From positions 746,001-810,000 of the forward strand of contig JBBHKE010001395.1 in assembly GCA_037447655.1 (NCBI GenBank): 64,000 nucleotides of DNA. Direction: 5' to 3'. The translations under genes were made by a program, and so were the position numbers. This stretch comes from Zygnema cylindricum (lineage: Eukaryota; Streptophyta; Zygnematophyceae; Zygnematales; Zygnemataceae). Under the pieces are notes generated by a model that was not told the DNA's origin, made no database searches, and saw only the letters and a program-made list of their open reading frames with translations. Positions 11,271 to 20,511 of this stretch are shown one piece after another; within the stretch, counting starts at the first letter, position 1, and every line of letters begins with the position of its first letter.

Positions 11271-12479
11271 TGTTGATATTTGAGTATTTTCTAGGTCTGT
11301 ATTATGATAGAAAAAGAGCTAAGGCGGTCTGCCTCTAACTCCCCTTTCCAAGCCCCCACACTTGTTGTAGTCACTGAAGGCTGGATAGGGAGCTAGAGCC
11401 ATGGCTGCGTAGGCTCTCTAGAGAAGACAGGGGGTAAATTAGGTAGACTTACCAAAAGTTAGTTGACGGACCCAGGAATTGATCCAGGTACCTACCGTCC
11501 GTCAATCCGCATTAGCCGTTAGCTCTACCGTTATGTCTAGAACAGATATTACGATATATAGGGTTTGACAAATATATAAATCGTTATATGTAGATTAATC
11601 CGTTTAACGGCTAATAAATACTTCGTACATAGATACAGTTTAATTAGTACGAAGTACGGTATGGGTGCAGAACGGATACCGCGCATTTGTTTCGATAGCG
11701 AAACAAATACCGCGAATTTGTTTCGACAGCGAAACAAATACCGCGCATCGAATTTCAGCGGCTAGGATTATAGCCGGTTTTGATCGGACGGCCACGATAG
11801 GCGCCGCGATCACGAAAAAGGTAATTTTGGCGTTTTACGGTCTTTGTCACGTCAGGTGACACGTGGCGTGATAACATTGGACTACGGGAATTTCGGAGAT
11901 TACAGGAACTAATCCTGATTTGACACGTGTCGACATTTTGGCCATGTCGTACAATGGCCGTACAGAAAGTACACCGTCACTTGTACTTTTCTGTACGACA
12001 CAGTAATTTGATTGGTGCCGTACTTCAGTAGATAGAGTTTTAGAGAGGGTATAGGACTCAGAAAATTTTGGGTAGGCAGCTGCCTCTCCCAGAGAGCACC
12101 CTGTATAAATGGCAAACTTTGGCCAGCCATAACTATCAATTTACTTGACCATTTTCAGTGATTCTTTTTGCTGCGCACTCAAGGGAGTCCAGGCTACACA
12201 GGGGTGTAGTCGGTCAGAGTTTTTGTCGGCCAGGGTGGCTGTATTTCTAAGGGAAAGTCAATGTGGGTGAATGTGTCCAAATCTCATATTCTAACTTTGC
12301 ATTCTGTGGTGGAACTGAGCACACAGAAAGTGTTATTTCACAGGGGTGAATCTATATTAGGGTTCTGACTGTCAAGGGGTCAGTCACTTGGGTTTATATT
12401 AACTTGGAGTCGGCACTATCTAGATTAGTTTCTTTTGGATCTGCATACTCTGAGGGCCATTGGAGGTCTCAGAGTTTCA
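11271..12479 (+). repeat. 5' LTR of element 2
   Basis: This is a TG...CA-bounded LTR. It holds two copies of a 31-bp near-palindromic unit (GCATTTGTTTCGATAGCGAA, around 11680-11745) and a 9-bp stem TTGACGGAC/GTCCGTCAA at 11471-11513. A TATA box is at 12104. Confidence 0.92.
12104..12110 (+). promoter_or_regulatory. TATA box in the element 2 LTR
   Basis: TATAAAT lies about 375 nt before the LTR end and is kept in the 3' LTR at 15232-15238. Its position fits a U3 promoter. No transcript data are available to confirm it. Confidence 0.5.
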
Positions 12480-12494
12480 GGTTATGGGCCCACC
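12480..12494 (+). other. Primer-binding site of element 2, half-tRNA type
   Basis: GGTTATGGGCCCACC directly follows the LTR and is identical to the site in element 1. It matches the complement of the initiator tRNA-Met anticodon arm. The ATG at 12484 inside it starts the gag frame. Confidence 0.8.
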
Positions 12495-14334
12495 ATCTAG
12501 GGTGCCTATGTTCGATGGAACAGACTTCACTTATTGGGAGTTTACAATGGCGGGATTGCTTTTCGAGAAGCACTTATGGGGAATTGTTTCGGGACAAGTG
12601 AGATGTCCGCCACTTGGCTTTGGAGGAGCTTACTATGGAGATTCATCTGAGGCTGCCCAGAATATCATCCGGAGCTCAGATGCAACGGAAGGTGAAGGGA
12701 AGAATCTTTCCGTGGATGGGGAAATAGGGGAGAAGGAAAAAGGGACACCTATGGTGAGGGGAGCTAGGCTCTCAGCTATGGTACCACATGTAAGGATTAA
12801 AACTGAAAAAAATGACAGAAAAGTATGGGAATACAAAAACACTATAGCAAAACATCTCATACTTAGATATGTGTCTAAGTCGATAGCTATCACTCTTTTA
12901 AGTCTAACCAAGTCTTCAAAGATATGGGAAGTACTAATTAAGATTTATAAGAGTGAGACTATTCAGAGGCAGCAATTAGTAAAACAAGAAATAGATGCCT
13001 ATGTTTATAAAGGCCGTAGCATGATAGAGTTTTGTAATGATATTGCTGCGTTATATATTGAGCTAGCTAGTGCGGGATATGTAGAATCTGAGGAGAGTAA
13101 GATTTATACACTGCTTATGAAACTCCCAAGTGAGTACGAAAACATTATTTATCGTATGCAGGCAATGGATGGCTCCTCATGGACTTGGAGCTTTACCATG
13201 GGGATAATTCTTGTGAGGGAAAGCACTTTGGAGCTTCGTAGGGGAAAGGACAGGGTCAATGCATTTTCAGCTGGTGGTGATTGGCGGAAGCATGATGAGA
13301 GGAACGGTGGTGACGAGCGGAAGCGTGATGAGAGGAACGGTGGTGACGAGCGGAAGCGTGATGAGAGGAAGAAAGACAAAGGTAAACCTTATCGGAACTT
13401 TGGTGGAAAAAGAGGGAGAAGAAAAGACACGGGAGCTTTGAAAAAAGGGGTTTGCTTCTTTTGTAGGGAACCGGGTCATTATATGGAGGAATGCCCTTGT
13501 TTGGAAAAACTTAGAAGTTGGAATGTGGATGAGGAGGACGAAGAGGAAGAGGAGAAAGAGGATGAAGAAAAATTGGAGCTTCTTCACATCGGTAGAATGG
13601 GGAAGAGAGAAAAGTACACAGAAATTGGACGAAGGCAACAGTGTGCTTTTGGAGGTATAAGGGAAGTAAAGAGAGAGGAGATACTTGAAGAAGTTCAAAA
13701 TATTGGGGATAGTTTCATAGATATTTTGAAAACAGAAAACTGGTCGTATAGGGAGACTTCAACGGATTCCGAGGAAAGGGGAGAATTAATTCTAGAGGGG
13801 GTTTTAAAGGATAGGGGAGAAGAGAAATATTTATTGGAAATTAAAATAGAAAGTGATAGTGGAAAGAATTCCATGGGAGACAGTGAGGGAAGTTCAGAAA
13901 ATGGGGTAATTATCATGGATAAAAATATGATTACGGAAGATGTAGATCTTATGAGGAACTTAGTGGGGACTAGTGGTTTTTGGGAATATTTGGAGGTAGA
14001 TGGATTTGACATCACTACTTGGTGTGATGTCTCTTGTGAAGATGTGCGTGTAAAAGGGTTATCATCCGGGTATGTGTTGAAGGTTGGGGATGGGGCTGGT
14101 TGTTTGAATTTCAAGAGGGAAAGTGGATTTAGTGTGGATGGAAAAGGGAAGAGGTGGATAAAATCTTTGCTCGGATTTAAGAAAAATGGGATGTTAAATA
14201 AAATGTGTGATACAATTATCATTTCAGTTCATTTAATGCACTGTGTTAAATACTTAAGTTTTATGAAAGGAAAAGGAAAAAGGAAAAAGAAAAGGAAAAA
14301 GGGGAGGGGGTGTTTGTTTACTTGTTTGTGGTAG
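12484..14334 (+). CDS. Gag protein fused to an RNase H remnant (element 2)
   Basis: The frame is also open a little upstream in the LTR, but the first good ATG is in the primer site (MGPPSRVPMFDGTDF), at the same place as in element 1. The protein has about 616 residues. The N-terminal two thirds is copia gag with a zinc knuckle CFFCREPGHYMEEC (nt 13449-13490). Before it an 11-residue unit NGGDERKRDER is repeated (13290-13365). An acidic Glu-rich stretch follows. Residues from about nt 13960 (TTWCDVSCED, SSGYVLKVGDGAGC, KSLLG) match the RNase H tail of element 1 but lack the catalytic set. The end is Lys-rich. A large internal deletion has joined gag to the pol tail in frame. No stop interrupts it. 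Confidence 0.8.
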   Translation: MGPPSRVPMFDGTDFTYWEFTMAGLLFEKHLWGIVSGQVRCPPLGFGGAYYGDSSEAAQNIIRSSDATEGEGKNLSVDGEIGEKEKGTPMVRGARLSAMVPHVRIKTEKNDRKVWEYKNTIAKHLILRYVSKSIAITLLSLTKSSKIWEVLIKIYKSETIQRQQLVKQEIDAYVYKGRSMIEFCNDIAALYIELASAGYVESEESKIYTLLMKLPSEYENIIYRMQAMDGSSWTWSFTMGIILVRESTLELRRGKDRVNAFSAGGDWRKHDERNGGDERKRDERNGGDERKRDERKKDKGKPYRNFGGKRGRRKDTGALKKGVCFFCREPGHYMEECPCLEKLRSWNVDEEDEEEEEKEDEEKLELLHIGRMGKREKYTEIGRRQQCAFGGIREVKREEILEEVQNIGDSFIDILKTENWSYRETSTDSEERGELILEGVLKDRGEEKYLLEIKIESDSGKNSMGDSEGSSENGVIIMDKNMITEDVDLMRNLVGTSGFWEYLEVDGFDITTWCDVSCEDVRVKGLSSGYVLKVGDGAGCLNFKRESGFSVDGKGKRWIKSLLGFKKNGMLNKMCDTIIISVHLMHCVKYLSFMKGKGKRKKKRKKGRGCLFTCLW

Positions 14335-14352
14335 TTAAAAGAAAAATAGACT

Positions 14353-14367
14353 AGAAAATAAGGGGAG
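14353..14367 (+). other. Polypurine tract of element 2
   Basis: The purine-rich AGAAAATAAGGGGAG ends exactly at the 3' LTR start (14368). Confidence 0.8.
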
Positions 14368-15607
14368 TGTTGATATTTGAGTATTTTCTAGGTCTGTATT
14401 ATGATAGAAAAAGAGCTGAGGCGGTCTGCCTCTAACTCCCCTTTCCAAGCCCCCACACTTGTTGTAGTCACTGAAGGCTGGATAGGGAGCTAGAGCCATG
14501 GCTGCCTAGGCTCTCTAGAGAAGACAGGGGGTAAATTAGGTAGACTTACCAAAAGTTAGTTGACGGACCCAGGAATTGATCCTGGTACCTACCGTCCGTC
14601 AATCCGCATTAGCCGTTAGCTCTACCCGTTATGTCTAGAACAGATATTACGATATATAGGGTTTGACAAATATATAAATCGTTATATGTAGATTAATCCG
14701 TTTAACGGCTAATAAATACTTCGTACATAGATACAGTTTAATTAGTACGAAGTACGGTATGGGTGCAGAACGGATACCGCGCATTTGTTTTGATAGCGAA
14801 ACAAATACCGCGCATTTGTTTTGACAGCGAAACAAATACCGGCATTTGTTACGATAGCGAAACAAATATCGCGCGTCGAATTTCAGCGGCTAGGATTATA
14901 GCCGGTTTTGATCGGAAGGCCACGATAGGCGCCGCGATCACGGAAAAGGTACTTTTGGCGTTTTACGGTCTTTGTCACGTCAGGTGACACGTGGCGTGAT
15001 AACATTGGACTACGGGAATTTCGGAGATTACAAGAACTAATCCTGATTTTACACGTGTCGACATTTTGGCCATGTCTTACAATGGTCGTACAGAAAGTAC
15101 ACCGGCACATGTACTTTTCTGTACGACACAGTAATTTGATTGGTGCCGTACTTCAGTAGATAGAGTTTTAGAGAGGGTATAGGACTCAGAAAATTTTGGG
15201 TAGGCAGCTGCCTCTCCCAGAGAGCACCCTGTATAAATGGCAAACTTTGGCCAGCCATAACTATCAATTTACTTGACCATTTTCAGTGATTCTTTTTGCT
15301 GCGGACTCAAGGGAGTCCAGGCTACACGGGGGTGTAGTCGGTCAGAGTTTTTGTCTGCCAGGGTGGCTGTATTTCTAAGGGAAAGTCAATGTGGGTGAAT
15401 GTGTCCAAATCTCATATTCTAACTTTGCATTCTGTGGTGGAACTGAGCACACAGAAAGTGTTATTTCACAGGGGTGAATCTATATTAGGGTTTTGACTGT
15501 CAAGTGGTCAGTCACTTGGGTTTATATTAACTTGGAGTCGGCACTATCTAGATTAGCTTCTTTTGGATCTGCATACTCTGAGGGCCAATGGAGGTCTTAG
15601 AGTTTCA
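14368..15607 (+). repeat. 3' LTR of element 2
   Basis: It is nearly identical to 11271-12479 but has three rather than two copies of the 31-bp unit (14766-14878), which accounts for the 31-bp length difference. Confidence 0.92.
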
Positions 15608-16264
15608 TACGGCCATTGTACGACATGGCCAATAAGTCGACACATGTCATTTGTGGATTCGATCCTGAAATCCCTGGAGATGCCGTATTCCAATATGGTT
15701 GTGCCACGTGTCATTCGATGTGACGTTGACCGCAAACCGCCGAAAATATATTCCACGATCTCGGCATGCTTCGCGGCCGTCCGATTAAAACGGATTTCAA
15801 TCGTAGCCGTCATAAATATTTGCGGGATATTTGTTTCGCCTTCGAAACAAATTGCGCGGTATCCGTTTCGAATATTCCGTACGCCGTACATTACAAACTG
15901 TTTCTATGTCCAAATATCCCGTTAAATGAAATAGCCTACGTGTACAGATTTATCTATTTATCAAACCCTATACCGTATAACTTTGATTCTAGTCTAATTG
16001 GCTAAGGCTACCGGTTACAGGCAGCTTTGGCAGGGCAGGTACCAAGATCTAATCTTGGGTCCGTCAATAACAATTTTGGTAAATCTACCAATCTAAATCT
16101 GTCCTTGTCTGGGTAGCATAAGCGGCCATGGCTCTATCTCCCTCTCCAACTTTCAATGACTGCGACAAGTGTGGGAGTTGGAGAAAGGAGTTAGAGGCAG
16201 ACTGCCTCTACTTCTTTTTTGCATTTTACACAACCTAGAAAATACTAAAATAGCCTTTAATTTC

Positions 16265-16268
<4 letters not shown>
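15608..16268 (-). repeat. 5' LTR of copia element 1, second part
   Basis: It resumes the LTR of element 1 at the target duplication tacgg and matches 5940-6602. It ends in ctaca directly before the (TA)n tract. Confidence 0.9.
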
Positions 16269-16359
<91 letters not shown>

Positions 16360-16460
16360 GTGCATATAAATATATATGTAATATATATATATATATATAT
16401 TTATTTATCTACATATATATATAATATATATATACATAGATACATAGATATATATATATT
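16269..16460. repeat. (TA)n tract, upper flank of element 1
   Basis: A long TA microsatellite with scattered variants follows, continuing as mixed TA/CA/TG repeats to about 16540. Confidence 0.9.
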
Positions 16461-16540
16461 CATATATATATATACATATATATATGCATAGATATGTATA
16501 TTTATATATGTATATATATGTGTGTGTGTGTGTGTGTGTA

Positions 16541-17063
16541 TCATACACATAGCAATTCACTAAGTTGAAATAAACAGGAGTTTTATTTCCACTATGAAGG
16601 AGCTCCACACAGAAATTCAGCTCAAGATATGAAATGCACACAAGAATATTCACCAGCAAAGTTTCACTTCCTCAAAGATAGACTTATCATACAAAGCTGA
16701 ATCCGTGTAAGCTCTCTTTGATTTCTTAAGTCCTACAATAGTATTTTATACACTAAAGTCTTTCTACCGTTCTGTAACCTTATCAATGGACTAAGCTGTA
16801 CAGTTAGTACTGTACCATCGACCCCGTTTTTTACATGAAAATAAACTAGTATTATTTACACACTATTTCGAATGTCTTGTCGGCTTTGAAAATATTACAG
16901 TCCCTTCAGTTTGGCTCATGAACTCATATAATTTCTCTCCCACTTTTCGTTTTTTTTCTTTTTTTTGATAGATGCTAGACCATAAGCCGAAAAGAAACAT
17001 TGCGGAGATTGAGGAAGTTTGCTCTTCCTTAAATTATCGACAAATTTTATGCATTTGTCACAC

Positions 17064-17094
<31 letters not shown>

Positions 17095-18077
17095 GTATAT
17101 ATATATTAATATATACACACATATATATATATATATATCATAGATACAGAGATATATGGATACATAGATACATAGATATATAGATATACTGATACATGGA
17201 TATATAAATACGTAGATTTAGACAAATAGATACATAGACACATAAAGACATTGATATATAGAGATATAAATATATTTTTTCTCCCATCATGTGTGCCACC
17301 TCAGTTTTCACACATTCACAAACCATACTGGTGAGGAAGAATTAAAGGGTTTAAGGGATTGGCACCCATATTTTCGTTAGACCTTAGGAGAACTAAAGGG
17401 TAAAAACAAAAAGAAACACGCAGTTGGTTTCATTTCTAATATCCCTCCCTCTCCTTTTATTTTACCTCTTTTCCCACTCTATTCCCCCATACTATCTTTT
17501 TCACTCTCCATTACATACTTTTTCCTTATTTCCACTCCACTGTTTTCCACATGTTTCCCTTTACCTCGCCTGCCAAAAATACACCTGTGCCCCTCCTCTT
17601 TCTCCCATTTCATCTACCCAAAACTCTACACAATGTCTTGGATGTCAATTTTGATTTGTTGTCGAAGCTAGTGACGCCCGCGATAAAAGACTCTCGAAAA
17701 CCTTTCGAGTTACTCTTCCTTTACCTTCTTTGACCTGGCACTTACATCTGGTCCTATAAACGAAGACTTTATAGGTTTTTGTTTGTAATTTTGATCTTTT
17801 GGGAGCTTAGAATTTGGGATCCCTTTGTCTTAGACAATACACGCGCATTCCTCTAGTGTTGTCGATCCTCCCTACATTTTGTGGTGGAATCGTTCGTCAA
17901 ATTTCGTACATGTGTCTCCATGACGTCACACACATATATCGGGAAGGTTCACCAGTACCAAAGGTATCGCCCAAGATTGCACAAAAATATAAAAATCTCA
18001 CTGGATGTCGTGGCGGTACGTGGTGCATGATCTCGTTGTCCTACATTTGTTTCTTTGTCGTCGCACTTTCGCGAAGG
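16541..18077. other. Intergenic stretch with microsatellites
   Basis: I see no gene. TA- and GATA-like repeats occupy about 17060-17280, and a pyrimidine-rich piece lies at 17430-17620. Open frames here are short and compositional. Confidence 0.55.
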
Positions 18078-18297
18078 TACACCGTGAATCGCTATTAGTG
18101 ACAATGGTTTTTTCGTCTCATAAAACATATTTATATGTAAATAATCGTCGGATTGCTGATCTGACGGTCTCGATTGAAAGTTAAGATTCTCAGCTTCCGA
18201 TTGGCGGTCTCAAACTGAAAATCGGACAAGTGTGTACGGAGATATAATGTTTTAAGAGAGGAAAAAAATATCAACCCTTATAGCGATACACGGTGTG
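18078..18297. mobile_element. TA-flanked MITE (CACCGTGAATCGCTATTAG family)
   Basis: It starts TACACCGTGAATCGCTATTAG and ends in the complement TATAGCGATACACGGTGT. The inner part shares GGCGGTCTCAAACTG and AATCGGACAAGTGTGTACGG with the copies at 41505-41937. It has no coding capacity. TA at the ends would fit a Tc1/mariner-like target site. Confidence 0.75.
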
Positions 18298-18735
18298 TTG
18301 TAAGCTTGATTCTCTGATAGCGTGTTCCTACCAAAAAAAAAATCACTTCCGCAACAGACGGACGCTCGAATAATGTACGGCTTTCTGAGCACCGATTTTG
18401 TAAATTTCGGAAGTTCTCGGAAAACCGTACAAATGAACTTCCTCAAAATATTACGGTATATAGAAGAAGGGTAAAAGTCGCGTCTTTCTGTGAAACACGC
18501 CAACAGTAACCCGAAAAGCTGACGTAGCAAAAGCAATATCTGAACGGCTATTTCGTTGCTTTCGCGCGAAAAATCTGCCTGACTTTGAGTCACCGTCGTC
18601 GTCCTTCGAACATAGTAAATTTGAAAATCTGCAGGTTTGTTTTTCGCGCCTTTGTTTGATGACGTCAAAGCGTATGACGTGACATAAGACACCTTCGATT
18701 GGAGTTACGTGCACATAATTTTGGTGTGATAGACA

Positions 18736-18775
18736 CCCGTTTTCCGATGAGTTTTCGGAAAATCATCGGAATGGG
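18736..18775. repeat. Imperfect palindrome
   Basis: TTCCGATGA (18742-18750) pairs with TCATCGGAA (18763-18771) around a 12-nt spacer. CCCG/TGGG at the outer ends extend the stem imperfectly. Confidence 0.7.
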
Positions 18776-18831
18776 CAAAAAGTTACAAATGCTCCGGTGG
18801 GTACAAGCTATGAAAGTCTAAATCAATTGCG

Positions 18832-18860
18832 TGGTTCACACTTGAAAAATGGGAAAACGG
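18832..18860 (+). repeat. Left arm of a 29-bp perfect inverted repeat bracketing the Crypton
   Basis: The 29 bases beginning TGGTTCACACTTGAAAAATG and ending GGGAAAACGG recur exactly in inverse orientation at 25760-25788. Similarity continues outward imperfectly (CAATTGCG here, complement CATTTGCT there) for some tens of bases. Confidence 0.85.
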
Positions 18861-19508
18861 TATGGTATGGAAACGGTACTTTTTTTTGTCCGCCGTGAAC
18901 TGGCAAGTGACGCTAGCCTACGTCAACTAGCGTGTAGTGATACGAGCCACTTGTTCCTACGAAAAGTAAATGCTTTGCGGACGTGATATTTACGAAGCCT
19001 TTCAAACCAAGCAAGCGTTTGTACAAACCGAAAACAACCGCGAAAGAACTTTGAACACGTTTTTTTTTTTTTTTCGAACAATTTTTTTTTCTTTTTTTTT
19101 TATATTACGTGTTCTCTTATCTGATTAGTCCTATAGTTTTTCATAAGTTTGCGACGGAATGAATTCTTGTACGGTTCACGCTCGTGCGCTTGGTTTTCGA
19201 AATTCTTCAAAAACGAAAAAACGCATTCTTAACATGATGTCCGATGGCAGGCGGCAGTTGTCGTAGTAGTATTAGACATTGGGGGGAGGGTACATTTGGC
19301 GGGCGGCGGAGACCTTCGAGGAGGAATTTGCCCGGGCGATGTAAATCCCTCCTAGTTATTTGATAAGGACAAAAATTTCGCGCGAAGCGCTGAGATTTTT
19401 TTTTCTAGGAGTCTCCTCGCTGATTAGGTCAGATGGAAAAAAAAAAACAAAAAAAATACAAAGTGTTCACACTTACAGCGTTCTCATATAGAGAATTCGC
19501 CACAAATA
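18861..19508. other. Unassigned stretch inside the inverted repeats
   Basis: I see no gene. The composition is more GC-rich and CpG-rich than the surroundings. Confidence 0.5.
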
Positions 19509-19710
19509 GCATCACACGCGTCGCATGAGAACATGTAAATCGCGTTCGCGACTCAAAATATCTACATAATATAATAAACATTCACACTTTAAACACTACA
19601 CCCTTCAATCCGTCGGACAACTGAGTCGCGCGTCAAGTGAGAGCACATGATCTTTGCCATAAAAAACAAAAATAAAAATTAGCCGCGCGTCACGTGAGAA
19701 CACATTACGT
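19509..19710. repeat. Three spaced copies of a 24-bp motif
   Basis: acgcgtcgcatgagaacatg (about 19514-19535), cgcgcgtcaagtgagagcac (about 19628-19650) and cgcgcgtcacgtgagaacac (about 19683-19706) are variants of one motif. A repeated protein-binding site would look like this, but I have no partner to name. Confidence 0.55.
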
Positions 19711-19974
19711 ATGATATTATAAACAAACAAAAAAGTACAGTCATATTGTCGTCAAATGGCGCCGCAGGCGGAATTTTTTTTACTACGCTACGTGAAATGA
19801 GGATAATACGCGGATAGTGTAAAAATATCCTACGGTCATTATTGAAGTAGTATTTTGAAAGGAGGAGAAGATATTTTGAAAGCGGAGAAGGTATATATAT
19901 TCAAATTTTTAAAAGTACAAGACAGATCCGCGTGTACTACTTACTTACTCCAAAATGTGACGCTATTTATTATA

Positions 19975-20100
19975 CTCCGTACGTTCGAAAGTGAAATTTT
20001 GTACTTTTCCATGTAGATTACCTCTCCTCGCGGATGTCTGTACGTAGTAAAATTGAAATTCGTACTCGCCAATGTAGATTACCTCTCCGCGCGAATTTCG
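19975..20100. repeat. Tandem duplication, about 60 bp per unit
   Basis: Two neighbouring units share cgtacg/gtacgta, aagtgaaatt/aattgaaatt, and ATGTAGATTACCTCTCC followed by GCG. They diverge at about a quarter of positions. Confidence 0.65.
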
Positions 20101-20280
20101 TACTTTCAAATTTGGACCAATTTTTTTCAGTATGTATCGCAAATGATTACGTTTCAAATTGTATTATTTTAAAACGTAAATAAATATGGGTGTATGTTAA
20201 TCTGTTTATTACGTACGCTTTAACCATAGGTTTTGTTTTACGTTTTAACGTATCTAGTGTTAAAACCAACAGCTAAATCA

Positions 20281-20340
20281 ACTTAACCCTAAATCCTACA
20301 GCCTAACCCTAAATCTTGCAGCTTGACCCTGAATCCCACA
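20281..20340. repeat. Three 20-bp tandem units
   Basis: Each unit reads roughly CTTAACCCTAAATCCTACAG with drift. The CCCTAAA core resembles the plant telomere unit, but the period is 20 bp, so this is a small minisatellite. Confidence 0.75.
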
Positions 20341-20511
20341 GTTTTGAATTTTCGTTTTTGTTATTTTTTTATTTATTTTATTTAATCTTTTTTTATTTTT
20401 TACTTGTTTTTCTTTCAACGCCTTTATTTTAAATTAAACTTTGTAAAGGTTTCTCTTATTATTTTCTTTTTATTATATTTTTTTTTCTTCTAGATAATTT
20501 TTTTCTTTTCA

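Larger units (their letters stand above)
11271..15607 (+). mobile_element. Copia-derived non-autonomous element 2 (gag-only type), nested in element 1
   Basis: LTRs are 11271-12479 (1209 bp) and 14368-15607 (1240 bp). They start TGTTGATATTTGAG and end AGAGTTTCA. The target duplication is tatgg (11266-11270) and tacgg (15608-15612), with one mismatch. The internal part is only 1.9 kb and holds one long frame: gag plus an RNase H remnant. Protease, integrase and reverse transcriptase are absent. The LTRs differ by a 31-bp repeat unit and scattered single bases, so the insertion is fairly young. The primer site and polypurine tract match element 1, so the same machinery could have mobilised both. 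Confidence 0.92.
5570..16268 (-). mobile_element. Copia LTR retrotransposon (element 1), decayed, split by element 2
   Basis: The element lies on the minus strand. Its downstream LTR is 5570-6602 and its upstream LTR is 10901-11270 plus 15608-16268. The upstream LTR is interrupted by a second element at 11271-15607. In plus-strand reading the LTR begins tgtaactct and ends ttaca, giving TG...CA termini in either reading. A purine-rich tract borders the downstream LTR and a 15-nt primer site borders the upstream LTR. Domain order in element direction is gag, protease, integrase, reverse transcriptase, RNase H, which is the copia (Ty1) order. Stops and frameshifts make it non-autonomous. The two LTRs differ at many positions, so it is older than the element nested in it. 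Confidence 0.9.

Noticed and set aside
13267-14222. Two antisense frames of 143 and 175 codons opposite the gag frame of element 2
   Set aside because: They are mirror images of a purine-rich coding strand.
20281-20340. Interstitial telomere repeat
   Set aside because: The period is 20 bp rather than 7 bp; only the CCCTAAA core is similar.
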